A stretch of DNA of 64,000 nucleotides from Chloroflexi bacterium CFX4 (GTDB lineage Bacteria; Chloroflexota; Anaerolineae; Aggregatilineales; UBA2796), in NCBI GenBank assembly GCA_021404685.1, contig QWHC01000013.1:61168-125167 (forward strand), read 5' to 3'. Both the position numbers and the translations under genes were made by a program. Of the stretch, positions 18,203-27,635 are shown one piece after another; the first letter of the stretch is position 1; the number at the start of each line of letters is the position of its first letter. The notes beneath the pieces are model-generated. The model did no database searches. It saw nothing but the letters and a program-made list of their open reading frames with translations, and was not told where the DNA came from.

Positions 18203-18853
18203 ATGGGACGTTTGATTGTGCTATGCGCTACGCTGACCGCCCTCTTGATCGGCAGTTTCGCAGCGGCGCGAGCCGTAGGTAACCACCTGCCGCCACATAT
18301 CCACGCTTGGTTCAAACACGCTGACGGCACGCCTTGCGCGCAAGCGTGTTTGTTCGGCATAACGCCTGATGGCGCGCTCAGCTTTGAGGCGGCACGCCAA
18401 AGCCTTGCCGCGCATCCGATCACGCAGGGCATGGCAGTACGTGACAGAGGCACACAGTATGGCTGGCGCAGTTCGGGCATCGAGATTTTGATTGGGCGCG
18501 CCGCCGAGTCCGACTTGCTGGCGTGGATCAACGTGCGGATAGACAACCGCGCACTTGTGATGGCGGATGTGATCGTCGCCTATGGCATTCCTGATTATGT
18601 GGTGGCGATCCCGAACAGCATCATCACCGATCTGCTCTACCTGCCATCTAATTTGCAGGTCTCTACACTGCGGAATGCCTTGCCTGAAAATCAACCGTTG
18701 CGCCTAACGCACAGTGTCTATAACCTCTATTTGCAAGATCAGGCGCAGTTTGGCGCGCTGCTGGTCAATCTGGGCGGCAACCTGAAAACATGGCGCGGCT
18801 TGGTGGATGTCACGCGCTATTACAACCGACCGAGCCGTGTGGCAGTCCCCTGA
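18203..18853 (+). CDS. Secreted protein of unknown function
   Basis: A 216-residue protein with an N-terminal signal peptide (RLIVLCATLTALLIGSFAAARA). The mature part starts with an HAWFKHADGTPCAQACLFGITP segment (given in shorter runs: TPCAQACLFGI). Two close cysteines followed by an aromatic/Gly motif resemble a lineage-specific family of exported Chloroflexota proteins with CxxPCWxGIxPG-type motifs. This is recalled, not checked. A central beta-rich part and hydrophobic ALVMADVIVAYGIPDYVV follow. No catalytic motif is seen. It is divergent from grpE and stands alone. Confidence 0.6.
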   Translation: MGRLIVLCATLTALLIGSFAAARAVGNHLPPHIHAWFKHADGTPCAQACLFGITPDGALSFEAARQSLAAHPITQGMAVRDRGTQYGWRSSGIEILIGRAAESDLLAWINVRIDNRALVMADVIVAYGIPDYVVAIPNSIITDLLYLPSNLQVSTLRNALPENQPLRLTHSVYNLYLQDQAQFGALLVNLGGNLKTWRGLVDVTRYYNRPSRVAVP

Positions 18854-18993
18854 GCCAACTGCGCCTATTGGCAAACTGCACAGCCCGCTTTACCTCACAA
18901 GTGCCTTGTGTTGCAACGCGCTCAGTGTTAGTATCACTGGCGCGGCTGAATGCCTATTCTGTGCATTCGGCTTTCCGTATTAGGGAACAAAAC

Positions 18994-19022
18994 TTGCAAC
19001 AGAGGTTTTTTTGCAATAGAAT
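18994..19022 (+). promoter_or_regulatory. Candidate promoter of the Opp operon in a 336-base gap
   Basis: The gap 18854-19189 holds no gene. TTGCAA, a 17-base spacer and TAGAAT fit a sigma-70 promoter with a leader of about 160 bases before the TTG start of oppD. Nothing else recognisable is seen in the gap. Confidence 0.45.
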
Positions 19023-19189
19023 GCCGCGATACTTTATACTGAACCTATATTAAAAAGGATTTCGGATGCGCGTTGGCGTAGCAATTCGCCGCGCTTGCCA
19101 AACATCCCACACGGTTGGATACAATCTATGCCTATGTCCATGCTTATAACCCAAAACAGACTTTCTCAGATGAGTAAGGAGACACAACT

Positions 19190-20188
19190 TTGACCGTCTT
19201 AATGGAGGTCAAAGACCTCAAAACCTATTTCCACACGCAAGAAGGCACGGTCTATGCCGTTAATGGCATATCCTACACGCTGGACGAAGGCGAGACACTC
19301 GGCATCGTCGGTGAAAGCGGTAGCGGTAAGAGCGTGCAGTCGCTCTCCATCCTGGGTCTAATTCCCAGCCCGCCCGGCAAAGTTGAGGCAGGTTCGGTCA
19401 TGTTCCGCGGGCGCGATTTATTGAAGCTCTCCCGCGAGGAGATGCGCGCCGTGCGCGGTGCCGAGATCGCCATGATCTTCCAAGACCCGATGACCTCGCT
19501 CAACCCGGTGCTAACCGTTGGGCGGCAGATTACCGAAGCACTGCAACTGCACATGGGCATGGATAAGCCAACTGCCCGCCGCCGCGCCGTTGAACTGCTT
19601 CAGATGGTCGGCATTCCGTTGGCAGAACGGCGCATTGATGACTATCCGCACCAGTTTTCGGGCGGTATGCGCCAGCGCGCCATGATTGCAATGGCGCTTT
19701 CCTGCAATCCACAATTGTTGATTGCCGACGAACCCACCACCGCCTTAGATGTGACCATTCAGGCGCAGATTATTGATCTGGTGCGCCGCCTGCGCGATGA
19801 ACTGGGCATGGCGATGATCTGGATCACACACGATTTGGGCGTGATTGCAGGCTTGGCGGATACCATCCAGGTGATGTACGCGGGCTTTATTGTGGAGCGC
19901 GGTCCCGTCTCAAAGATTTTCCGCGATACGCGCCATCCCTACACACTTGGCTTGCGGAACTCACTGCCGCGTGTTGATCAACGCGGCGAACGCTTGATCC
20001 CAATTGACGGTGCACCACCGGATATGCGTAAGAAGCCCGTCGGTTGCCCATTTGCGCCGCGCTGTGTTTATAGAATCGAGAAATGCGAACAAGAAAATCC
20101 GCCGCTGCTGCCTGTTGAAGGTGGCGATAAAGACCATCTGGCGGCGTGCTGGGTAGATGTGCGTAAGGGAGTTCCCGCCAATGACTGA
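19190..20188 (+). CDS. oppD: Oligopeptide/dipeptide ABC importer ATPase (OppD/DppD)
   Basis: A 332-residue ATPase subunit of an Opp/Dpp/nickel-type importer. Walker [11 protein letters not shown]-loop [11 protein letters not shown], signature [12 protein letters not shown], Walker [13 protein letters not shown] and H-loop WITHDLGV are all present. The C-terminal oligopeptide/dipeptide extension includes CPFAPRC and further cysteines (CVYRIEKC), the family's Cys-rich tail that can hold an iron-sulfur cluster in some members. The start is TTG with AAGGAG upstream; an in-frame ATG lies 12 bases later. Its stop overlaps the oppF start by 8 bases. Confidence 0.93.
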   Translation: MTVLMEVKDLKTYFHTQEGTVYAVNGISYTLDEGETLGIVGESGSGKSVQSLSILGLIPSPPGKVEAGSVMFRGRDLLKLSREEMRAVRGAEIAMIFQDPMTSLNPVLTVGRQITEALQLHMGMDKPTARRRAVELLQMVGIPLAERRIDDYPHQFSGGMRQRAMIAMALSCNPQLLIADEPTTALDVTIQAQIIDLVRRLRDELGMAMIWITHDLGVIAGLADTIQVMYAGFIVERGPVSKIFRDTRHPYTLGLRNSLPRVDQRGERLIPIDGAPPDMRKKPVGCPFAPRCVYRIEKCEQENPPLLPVEGGDKDHLAACWVDVRKGVPAND

Positions 20189-21206
20189 GCTAATCACACA
20201 AGCACCGACACTCACCAAAGGCGCCAATGGGCGCGAAATTCTGCTGAGCGTGAAAGGATTGAAGAAGCACTTCCCGATTACAGCAGGCTTCATCCTTCAG
20301 CGCGAGGTAGGCGCTATCAAGGCTGTGGATGGCGTCAGCTTTGATGTCTACAAGGGCGAGACACTCGGCTTGGTCGGTGAATCTGGCTGCGGCAAATCCA
20401 CCACGGGACGCACCGTGCTGCAACTCTACCGCCCAACCGCGGGCAGCGTCATCTTTGAAGATCAGGACCTGGTGAAGCTGAAGGGCGAATCGCTGCGCCG
20501 TATGCGCCGCCGTATGCAGATGATCTTCCAAGACCCTTACGCTTCGCTCAATCCGCGTATGTCGGTTGGGCGCATTATTGCCGAGCCGCTCTTTGTGCAT
20601 GGCATCGGCACGCCTGCTGAGCGCGCCGACCGTGTGCAGTACTTGATGGAGAAAGTTGGCTTAAATCCGTATTTCGTCAACCGCTATCCGCACGAGTTCA
20701 GCGGTGGGCAGCGGCAGCGCATTGGTATTGCACGTGCCTTAGCACTCAATCCAAGCCTGATCGTGGCGGATGAGCCGATTTCGGCACTGGACGTTTCCAT
20801 TCAGGCGCAGGTGGTGAACCTGCTGCAAGACTTGCAACGCGAACTCGGCTTGACCTACCTATTCATCGCCCATGACCTGAGCATGGTGCGCCATATCTGT
20901 GACCGTGTGGCAGTGATGTATCTAGGCAAGATTGTAGAGTTGGCGCCTTCCGACGAACTCTACAACAATCCACTGCACCCTTATACGCAAGCGCTGCTTT
21001 CGGCGGTGCCGGTGCCAGACCCTGCCTCTGAGCAGAAGCGGCAGCGCATCATCCTCAAGGGCGACGTACCAAGCCCTGCCCATCCGCCTGTTGGCTGTAA
21101 CTTTAACACACGCTGCCCCGTGGCAGTCGAAAGCTGCTTCCGTGATGAGCCTGAACTGAAAGAAGTCTTGCCCGGTCACTTCGTGGCGTGCAACTTAGTT
21201 AGCTAG
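20181..21206 (+). CDS. oppF: Oligopeptide/dipeptide ABC importer ATPase (OppF/DppF)
   Basis: The second ATPase subunit, 341 residues, forming a heterodimer with OppD. It has Walker [39 protein letters not shown], the [12 protein letters not shown]alker B and a [15 protein letters not shown]-loop. The C-terminal extension has [10 protein letters not shown] and further cysteines. The ATG at 20181, overlapping the oppD stop, fits the AAGGGA at 20165. The frame is open further upstream without a better site. A strong hairpin lies between its stop and oppC. Confidence 0.93.
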   Translation: MTELITQAPTLTKGANGREILLSVKGLKKHFPITAGFILQREVGAIKAVDGVSFDVYKGETLGLVGESGCGKSTTGRTVLQLYRPTAGSVIFEDQDLVKLKGESLRRMRRRMQMIFQDPYASLNPRMSVGRIIAEPLFVHGIGTPAERADRVQYLMEKVGLNPYFVNRYPHEFSGGQRQRIGIARALALNPSLIVADEPISALDVSIQAQVVNLLQDLQRELGLTYLFIAHDLSMVRHICDRVAVMYLGKIVELAPSDELYNNPLHPYTQALLSAVPVPDPASEQKRQRIILKGDVPSPAHPPVGCNFNTRCPVAVESCFRDEPELKEVLPGHFVACNLVS

Positions 21207-21216
21207 TTAGGCTTGC

Positions 21217-21245
21217 TTTGGGCGGTGAACCCCACACCGCCCAAA
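21217..21245 (+). other. Intra-operon hairpin between oppF and oppC
   Basis: A perfect 11-base-pair stem, TTTGGGCGGTG and CACCGCCCAAA, with a 7-base loop. It is followed by ATATCATG, not a T-tract, so it is unlikely to stop transcription fully. It may protect the 3' end of the upstream message or reduce expression of the permease genes relative to the ATPases (inference). Confidence 0.6.
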
Positions 21246-21283
21246 ATATCATGTGCGGACAATGAGCTTTAGGTAATCTAGCA

Positions 21284-22309
21284 ATGGCTGTCGCTTCTAA
21301 ACCGCTTTCACTTGGCAAACAACACGATGAAACCAAAACGCGCACGCCCCTAAGCGATGCGTGGAATCAGTTCCGCCGCAATCGGCTGGCGTTGGTGGGC
21401 ATGGGTTTCATCATCTTCCTGATCGTTATCGCTGTGGGCGCTGATGTGCTGCAAAGCATCGGCTTTTTGGATAACCCACTCTATCAACATGAAGCACCCG
21501 GCATGACGTTTGCGCCACCGATGACCTGCACACAAGACCCACGCCGCATGGATCCGCAGTGGTGCTTCGTATTCGGCACGGATGACCTGCGCCGCGATAT
21601 GATGAGCCGTGCCGTTTATGGTGCGCGTGTTTCGCTCTCGGTTGGCTTTGTCGGCGCGACGATTGCGATGCTGATCGGCACCAGTTACGGCATGATCGCA
21701 GGTTATTACGGCGGGCGCTTGGATAACCTGATGATGCGCTTCATTGACTTTCTATACGCTATTCCCGATCTTGCCTTGTTCATTCTGCTGCAAATCTTCT
21801 TTAAGGCAATCGCTGCTGAACGCGAGCGAGTCGGGCCCTTTGGGCAGGCATTGGTGGATATTGATCGCAGTATGGGCGGCTTGTTCTTCCTGTTCATTGT
21901 GTTGGGCTTGCTAAGCTGGATCGGCATTGCGCGCCTTGCACGTGGGCAGACGCTCTCTTATAAACAAAAAGAGTTTGTAGAAGCGGCGCGCGCCATTGGC
22001 GCACGGGATCGGCGCATTATCTTCACGCACTTGCTGCCGAATGTGTTCGGTCCGCTGGTTGTGGTCGGTGTGCAATCGGTGGCGGGCTTCATCGGCGTGG
22101 AGACCGCGCTCAGCTATCTGGGCATCGGTGTGAACGCACCAACACCCAGCTGGGGCAGCATGATCGCCACCGCCCAAAACAACACCTTTGGCGCCTATCC
22201 GCATTTGGTATTGGTGCCGGCGACCATGCTCACCTTAACCGTCCTTTCGTTTTATTTCCTTGCCGATGGGCTGCGCGATGCCCTTGACCCAAGCCTGCGC
22301 GGTAGCTAA
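21284..22309 (+). CDS. oppC: Opp/Dpp-type ABC permease (OppC/DppC)
   Basis: A 341-residue inner-membrane permease with the OppC N-terminal helix (LALVGMGFIIFLIVIAVG), the FGTDDLRRDMMSRAVYGARVSL segment and the EAA loop EAARAIGARDRRIIFTHLLPN that docks on the ATPases. The usual GRD after GTD is RRD. Two insertions enlarge it compared with family members of about 290 residues: about 30 residues between the first helix and the GTD motif, including two Cys, and about 25 residues around ERERVGPFGQALVDIDRS. It follows the ATPase genes after a hairpin. Confidence 0.92.
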   Translation: MAVASKPLSLGKQHDETKTRTPLSDAWNQFRRNRLALVGMGFIIFLIVIAVGADVLQSIGFLDNPLYQHEAPGMTFAPPMTCTQDPRRMDPQWCFVFGTDDLRRDMMSRAVYGARVSLSVGFVGATIAMLIGTSYGMIAGYYGGRLDNLMMRFIDFLYAIPDLALFILLQIFFKAIAAERERVGPFGQALVDIDRSMGGLFFLFIVLGLLSWIGIARLARGQTLSYKQKEFVEAARAIGARDRRIIFTHLLPNVFGPLVVVGVQSVAGFIGVETALSYLGIGVNAPTPSWGSMIATAQNNTFGAYPHLVLVPATMLTLTVLSFYFLADGLRDALDPSLRGS

Positions 22310-22312
22310 CCC

Positions 22313-22957
22313 ATGAATTTACGCACCCTTCACCGAATCCGCGCCCTGCTTGCCAGCAGCGCGGCACTCTTGATGTTGGTGTTGGCATCACTCGCCTGCA
22401 CCGCTAACGATACGCTCTTTATCACCCTGACCGCAACACCGCTGCCAACCATCACGCCCACGCTGCTGCCGCTGACGACCAAGTTCAAGGTAGGCGATAG
22501 CGGCGTGGTGGTTGGGCTTTCGGAGTTCGCAGCAGTCTCGCTGCCTGCCAATGCCGGTCCGCTGGTGCCTGGCATCGGTGGCGGCACCTGTTTTCCGAAC
22601 ACACGGGTCACTGTCATCGAGGTCTCACGAAATATTAACGATCCCAATGACGACATGATCTATTATCTAGTGCAATGTAGCGGCAGAGGATGGATTGCCG
22701 AATATCAGTTCTCGCGCTTCAACCGCGGCGATAGCGCCGTAATCAAGACGGCAGATGGCAGCGGCGCACCGCTCTACCGCCAACCCAACGCCACCACACC
22801 GCCGCTGGACGAGACTTGCCCAGATGGTGAGCAAGTCAGCGTAACGGGCTTAACCGCCAACCCATCCAACCCACGTGATACAAACATTTACGTGCAGGTG
22901 CGCTGCGGTGCGCTTTCGGGTTGGTTGCTTGAAGAAATGTTAGCACCGCTAGGCTGA
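22313..22957 (+). CDS. Lipoprotein with SH3-like domains, embedded in the Opp operon
   Basis: A 214-residue lipoprotein: signal ending in LASLAC, a Thr/Pro-rich linker (TATPLPTITPTLLP), then two bacterial SH3-like modules. The first has CFPNTRVTVIEVSRN and GRGWIAEYQFSRF; the second has APLYRQPNATTPPLDETCPDGEQVSVTG in shorter pieces and SGWLLEEML. SH3b modules bind cell-wall or protein ligands. It starts 3 bases after oppC and precedes oppB by 13 bases, so it is cotranscribed with the importer. A role as an accessory surface component of the transporter is an inference. Confidence 0.7.
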   Translation: MNLRTLHRIRALLASSAALLMLVLASLACTANDTLFITLTATPLPTITPTLLPLTTKFKVGDSGVVVGLSEFAAVSLPANAGPLVPGIGGGTCFPNTRVTVIEVSRNINDPNDDMIYYLVQCSGRGWIAEYQFSRFNRGDSAVIKTADGSGAPLYRQPNATTPPLDETCPDGEQVSVTGLTANPSNPRDTNIYVQVRCGALSGWLLEEMLAPLG

Positions 22958-22970
22958 GAGGTGAGCGATC

Positions 22971-24194
22971 ATGACGAAATTTATTATCAGGCGCATTCTG
23001 GTAGCAATCCCGGTGATGTTTGCCATCATCTTCTTCACCTTCCTGCTGATGCGCGCTGTGCCGGGCGGCCCGTTTGATTTTAGCGGCTCGAAAAGCACGC
23101 CTGAATCCATTCGGCGCGCCCTAGAGCAGCGCTACGGCTTGGATCAGCCGTTCTTGCTCAACCTGCCCTTCGACACTATCGCCCCGGATAATGACATTCC
23201 GCGCCGTGCCATCTACGATCCACTGCCCGATTGCGACGAACTGCGGCGCGGCAGGCCGCTAGAGGAAGCGCGCCCTGTGAGCAACGTGGTGGATGTTTAT
23301 GAAGGCTGGCAATTGCTGCGGATGGTGACCGAACGCCGCGAGTCGCGCATTGATCTGGAAGGGCGGCAAGTGCGCTGCTTGCAAGCCTCGCAAGTGCTGT
23401 ATTCCGATCTGTTCCTCAGCCAGTTCTTTGGCTATCTGAACAACTTGCTGCGTTTGGATTTCGGCTTATCGGTTGGGCGCACCACGCTTGGGCAGCCCAT
23501 CAACGCGCTGATCGCAGATCGGCTGCCGGTTTCAATCCGCTTAGGGCTGTTGGCAGTCTTCATCGGCTTTGCAGTGGGTGTGCCGTTGGGCGTGCTGGCA
23601 GCGCTTTACCGCAATTCGCCCATTGATTACAGTGTAACGTTCTTTGCCGGCACTATCGCTGCTATTCCGACCTTGGTGATGGGACCGGTACTCATCATCT
23701 TATTGGTGGTGCAATGGAAAGTGCTACCACCGGTCGATCCGCGTGTGTGGAAGCAACTCGATATTTTCGATTGGCGCTTCATCAGCGTGGCAATTTTGCC
23801 AATCGGCGTGCTGGGCATTGGCATTTCAACGGGCTTGGCACGCCTGACACGCGCCAGCGTGCTGCAAGTGCTGCGCGATGACTACATCCGCACGGCACGT
23901 GCCAAAGGCCTGCGTGAGCGTGTGGTGATCTACGTCCACGCCTTGAAGAACGCGCTAATTCCAGTGGCAACCATCGTCGGCCCGCTGCTGGCAGGCGTGC
24001 TGACAGGCTCATTGATCATCGAGCGCCTGTTTGCCATTCCCGGCTTGGGCGATGTGTTTGTGACCAGCATTGCAGCACGCGACTATACAATGCTGCTCGG
24101 CGTCACAATCTTGTATTCGGTCTTTCTGATACTTGGCAATATCTTGGTGGACGTGATGTATACGTGGCTCGATCCGCGCATCCGCTTTGATTAG
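22971..24194 (+). CDS. oppB: Opp/Dpp-type ABC permease (OppB/DppB) with a large insertion
   Basis: A 407-residue permease; the family norm is about 305-340. The N-terminus FIIRRILVAIPVMFAIIFFTF, the RLPVSIRLGL segment, the EAA loop (RTARAKGLRERVVIYVHALKNALIPV) in two short parts, and the ending MYTWLDPRIRFD are typical OppB. An extra block of about 90 residues lies between RYGLDQPF and FGYLNNLLRLDFG, facing outside the membrane. It is charged and contains two Cys (PDCDELRRG and VRCLQAS). It is the last gene of the operon and is followed by a strong terminator. No binding-protein gene is in the operon. Confidence 0.9.
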   Translation: MTKFIIRRILVAIPVMFAIIFFTFLLMRAVPGGPFDFSGSKSTPESIRRALEQRYGLDQPFLLNLPFDTIAPDNDIPRRAIYDPLPDCDELRRGRPLEEARPVSNVVDVYEGWQLLRMVTERRESRIDLEGRQVRCLQASQVLYSDLFLSQFFGYLNNLLRLDFGLSVGRTTLGQPINALIADRLPVSIRLGLLAVFIGFAVGVPLGVLAALYRNSPIDYSVTFFAGTIAAIPTLVMGPVLIILLVVQWKVLPPVDPRVWKQLDIFDWRFISVAILPIGVLGIGISTGLARLTRASVLQVLRDDYIRTARAKGLRERVVIYVHALKNALIPVATIVGPLLAGVLTGSLIIERLFAIPGLGDVFVTSIAARDYTMLLGVTILYSVFLILGNILVDVMYTWLDPRIRFD

Positions 24195-24212
24195 CCACAT
24201 AAGGCTGCCAAC

Positions 24213-24243
24213 AAAAAATGCCGAGTATCGCTCGGCATTTTTG
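24213..24243. terminator. Terminator between oppB and a convergent gene
   Basis: The stem AAAAATGCCGAG pairs with CTCGGCATTTTT around a 4-5 base loop. It ends in a T-run on both strands, so it can terminate both oppB and the convergent minus-strand gene. Confidence 0.88.
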
Positions 24244-24267
24244 TTTACCTAAGCCAAAGGCTGCCGT

Positions 24268-24966
24268 TTATTGCAGGCTCCACGCGAAGACGTTGCTATA
24301 ACGGCACTCGGTGTTGCTGCGGTTGCCCTCTTCGTTGAAGAGCATGGTTGCAAAGCGACCACGCACCGAACGCGCTGTGGTCTCACGGGTGATCTCGATG
24401 CCGTTCAGGAACAGGGTCAGTTCATCACCAACTGCCACAATGGTAACGAGGTGCAGTTGGGTGCGATCCAACTCGTAATCGGTGGCGTCAATGCCTTCCA
24501 GATCGTCAATCACTTCGTCAAACTCGACAATGGTATCGCCACGGTCGTTCTGGATGAGGATGATGCGGCGATCTTTGGTCAGCATCACATAGCTAAAGTC
24601 GTTATCGTTCACAATGCGGAATGCCATGCCGCAGCCGTTGGTATCGCTAGGTAGCTCTTGTGCGCGCATCTCAAAGTGCAGCACATAATCACGCAGTGCA
24701 GTGCCACGCCCAATCGGGAAATACCAAAAGCCCTGATTACGAACGTTGATCACGGTGCGCGGCAAGGTCAGCTCTTGCGAACCGCCACCGGGAATCAGGT
24801 TTTCAGCGCGCAGTTGGCGAATTAAATCGAGCGCACGCATCCCAGCTGAAACATCCAGCTTGAGGCGCTCTGTATCGCCTTGCGCCTGAACATCCGTCGT
24901 ACTAATGCTGAACACTGCAAAAACGAACATGGCAATAAGCGCTATATGAAGTGCTTTACGCAACAT
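24268..24966 (-). CDS. Secreted protein, probable concanavalin/LamG-like fold
   Basis: A 232-residue exported protein. The signal peptide is LRKALHIALIAMFVFAVFS, followed by VQAQGDTE. The mature part alternates beta strands with FWYFPIGRGTALRDYVLHFEMR, CGMAFRIVNDNDFSYVML and DELTLFLNGIEI-type runs. That pattern is seen in LamG or DUF1080-like jelly rolls that bind glycans (inference from pattern only). The two cysteines in TNGCG and TECRYS could form a disulfide. The ATG at 24966 has GGGAGGAAG upstream; the longer frame lacks a signal at its start. It stands alone and is convergent with the Opp operon. Confidence 0.6.
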   Translation of the reverse strand: MLRKALHIALIAMFVFAVFSISTTDVQAQGDTERLKLDVSAGMRALDLIRQLRAENLIPGGGSQELTLPRTVINVRNQGFWYFPIGRGTALRDYVLHFEMRAQELPSDTNGCGMAFRIVNDNDFSYVMLTKDRRIILIQNDRGDTIVEFDEVIDDLEGIDATDYELDRTQLHLVTIVAVGDELTLFLNGIEITRETTARSVRGRFATMLFNEEGNRSNTECRYSNVFAWSLQ

Positions 24967-25077
24967 ACAAAACTTCCTCCCAAGTGAATCACCTGTATCT
25001 CTAACCATTGTAGAGAAAGTAGGGATTTGTGCAAGCAAAATACGTTTTCAATTACAAAAAACTTGTAAAAATTTTAC

Positions 25078-26484
25078 CTAACCCAATGGATAGCCTAGCC
25101 GCTGCAAAGCACGCGCTGCGCGCTGGCGCAAACTAGCATCCTCGGCGCGGTAGGTGAACAAGTAGCTTTCTACAGCGCTCAGGGCATCGCCTTGATGTTC
25201 CAGCAGCACGCCAAAATAATAGCGCGCTCGTGCATTCTGACTATCCAAAGCAAGGGCGCGTTGCAGTTCGGCGCGTGCGAATGCCACTTGCCCGTTATAG
25301 AGCAACCCATAACCATAATTGGCTGCGATTTCAGCGTCTTCGGGCAACAGCGCTAGTGCATCGCGCAAAGCGTTCATGCCCTCGCCATTCAAGGCGTAGT
25401 TCTCGTCCGCGTAGAAAGCGGTCAGGGTGCGGCGCAGCACAGCGCTTTCAGGCGCAAGGCGCACGGCATTCTTAAGCCAGCGGGCAGCTTCTTCAAGGTT
25501 GCCAACGGCGCGATAGGTATTCCCGATCTCAGCTGCCAGCGCTGCATTTTGGGAATCAAGCGCGTGGGCAAGCCGCAACGCTTCCAACGCCTGAGCAAGA
25601 TCACCACGCAAGCGCCAATACAGCCCTGCCGCATACTGCACCAACGGATCATCAGGCGCCGCCTGCATTGCCTGTGCCAAAATCGGGAAGCCATCGCGCC
25701 CATTATAGGTTTGTGCCAAGCCTAAGAAGGCAAGCGCCGCGGCGGACTCTGCTCCCTGAGCGTTTGCTAAGAGTAAAGCGCGCTCCGCATAGCGCCATTG
25801 GCGCGCCTCGATGAGCGCTAAGCCGCACCGAAAGGCGAAGGCGGTCGGTGGCGCATCGGCATAGGTGGCGATCAGGGCGCGGAGCGCGGGCGCCGCACTA
25901 TAGCGCGAGTTGTCGGGCAGGTCTGCCAGCCAAATGGCAGCCGCCTGCGGCTGGTCGGCAATGCTGAGCAGCGCACGCTGATAGCGCAGATCAGGATCAT
26001 CAGGTGCAAGGGCAGCCGCACGCACAAGGTAGGCATCGGTCGCTTGCCAATCGCGCCGTGCTAGCGCGGAATCGGCAAGGGCGCGCAGCAGTGGCAGGTC
26101 GCTAGGGGTGCCGCGAAGGGCAGCCAAGTGGTGTGCATCGGCAGCCTGTGCGTTGCCTTGTATGCTGTAATGCTCTGCCCAGAGGCGGTGCAGCAGGCTA
26201 GAGTAGCCGTTGAGGGCGGTGAGGCGCGTGAGGTATGCCGCCGCCATGTCATAGCGGCGTGCCGCCATGCTAAGCGCGTAGAGCTGATGCAGCAGATAGC
26301 TATCGTTGGGCAGGTAGGCAAGCGCCGCTTGATAGGCATGAAAGGCGATGCCTAAATCACCGCGTTGGGTTGCCGTGGCGGCACGCCGCAGCGATTCGGT
26401 CAGCGCGTCGGGCTGCGGCGCACGCACCAGCAAGGCACACAGGGCGATCAGGGCTAGGCGTGGCAGCAAACGGATCACGAACAT
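25078..26484 (-). CDS. Tetratricopeptide-repeat protein with N-terminal membrane anchor or signal
   Basis: A 468-residue protein with an N-terminal hydrophobic helix (FVIRLLPRLALIALCALLV), then about ten TPR units. Examples are RGDLGIAFHAYQAALAYLPND, given in part, and RGDLAQALEALRLAHALDSQ, VGNLEEAARWLKNAVRLAPE and LEHQGDALSAVESYLF. TPRs scaffold protein complexes and no enzymatic motif is seen. The ATG at 26484 follows a GCGAGAG site; longer starts would put extra residues before the hydrophobic helix. It is divergent from mtnA over about 73 bases. Confidence 0.75.
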   Translation of the reverse strand: MFVIRLLPRLALIALCALLVRAPQPDALTESLRRAATATQRGDLGIAFHAYQAALAYLPNDSYLLHQLYALSMAARRYDMAAAYLTRLTALNGYSSLLHRLWAEHYSIQGNAQAADAHHLAALRGTPSDLPLLRALADSALARRDWQATDAYLVRAAALAPDDPDLRYQRALLSIADQPQAAAIWLADLPDNSRYSAAPALRALIATYADAPPTAFAFRCGLALIEARQWRYAERALLLANAQGAESAAALAFLGLAQTYNGRDGFPILAQAMQAAPDDPLVQYAAGLYWRLRGDLAQALEALRLAHALDSQNAALAAEIGNTYRAVGNLEEAARWLKNAVRLAPESAVLRRTLTAFYADENYALNGEGMNALRDALALLPEDAEIAANYGYGLLYNGQVAFARAELQRALALDSQNARARYYFGVLLEHQGDALSAVESYLFTYRAEDASLRQRAARALQRLGYPLG

Positions 26485-26492
26485 GCTATAAT
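26484..26492 (+). promoter_or_regulatory. Extended -10 promoter of mtnA
   Basis: TGCTATAAT, an extended -10 (TGnTATAAT), lies 65 bases before the mtnA ATG. It overlaps the start of the divergent TPR gene. No good -35 is seen, as is usual for extended -10 promoters. Confidence 0.45.
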
Positions 26493-26557
26493 CTCTCGCC
26501 ATACAGATAAGTTCAGAGTATACCGCGCAGCATGAAGTAAGGCGGCAACCACAGCCC

Positions 26558-27622
26558 ATGATCACCGAAACGCGCACCGTTTTTTGGGAAGACGGTCAGG
26601 TTTGCCTGATTGACCAGCGCAAACTGCCCGAAACCTTCGAGATTGCCCGTTACGACACCTACACACAAGTGGCAGAGGCTATCCGTGTGATGGTGGTGCG
26701 CGGCGCGCCTGCCATCGGCGCAGCGGCAGCCTTTGGCATGGCGCAAGCGGCACAACATAGCACTGCCCAAGACCTTGCAGGATTGCACGCCGATTTGGCG
26801 GCGGCGGCGAACGTGCTGCGTGTGGCGCGCCCAACCGCCGTTAACCTTTCGTGGGCAGTTGACCAAATGCTTAAGTATGCCCAAGAATCGGGACACAGCG
26901 ATTTGGCGTTGCTGCGGCAAGGGCTGTTAGCGCACGCACAAAAAATTGCCGATGATGATGTGGTCATCAATAAGCGCATTGGCGATCACGGCGCAGCGTT
27001 GGTGCCAGATGTGGCAACCGTGATCCATCACTGTAATACGGGCAGCTTGGCAACTGTGCTGTGGGGAACGGCGCTCGGCGTGATTCGTTCAGCGCATATG
27101 CAGGGCAAGCGCCTGCATGTGTTGGTGGATGAAACACGCCCACGTTTGCAGGGCGCCAAACTGACCAGTTGGGAACTGCTCCAGCTTGGCATTACGCATA
27201 CCATCATTGCGGATGGCGCTTCAGGGCATTTTATGCGCCGCCGCAAAGTGGATATGTGCCTTGTGGGCGCGGATCGCATCGCGGCGAATGGCGATGCGGC
27301 AAACAAAATCGGCACATATAACTTGGCGATTGTGGCGCGTGAGCATGGCGTGCCGTTCTATGTGGCGGCGCCTTGGTCAACCATAGATATGCGCCTAGCG
27401 CACGGCGATTTGATCGAGATTGAAGAGCGCAGCAGCGATGAAGTCACGCATATCAACGGCATAAGCATCGCACCGCACGGCGCACGCGCTGCCAACCCCG
27501 CCTTTGATGTAACACCGCACCATTATATCAGCGGCATCATCACTGAATATGGTGTGGTGCGCCCGCCCTACACGGTGAGCCTAGCGCAGTTGGCAGCGCG
27601 CATCAACGAAGGGAAGGCTTGA
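26558..27622 (+). CDS. mtnA: S-methyl-5-thioribose-1-phosphate isomerase
   Basis: Converts methylthioribose-1-phosphate to methylthioribulose-1-phosphate in methionine salvage. It has the [15 protein letters not shown] motif near residue 48, [18 protein letters not shown] with the catalytic Cys, and [19 protein letters not shown] with the catalytic Asp. At 354 residues it has the usual length. The family is related to eIF2B alpha, but the RGAPAIG and NTGSLAT motifs indicate MtnA. The MTA phosphorylase that supplies its substrate is 13 kb away in the same window. The other salvage genes are not in view. Confidence 0.94.
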   Translation: MITETRTVFWEDGQVCLIDQRKLPETFEIARYDTYTQVAEAIRVMVVRGAPAIGAAAAFGMAQAAQHSTAQDLAGLHADLAAAANVLRVARPTAVNLSWAVDQMLKYAQESGHSDLALLRQGLLAHAQKIADDDVVINKRIGDHGAALVPDVATVIHHCNTGSLATVLWGTALGVIRSAHMQGKRLHVLVDETRPRLQGAKLTSWELLQLGITHTIIADGASGHFMRRRKVDMCLVGADRIAANGDAANKIGTYNLAIVAREHGVPFYVAAPWSTIDMRLAHGDLIEIEERSSDEVTHINGISIAPHGARAANPAFDVTPHHYISGIITEYGVVRPPYTVSLAQLAARINEGKA

Positions 27623-27635
27623 GGCACAGTAAGCT

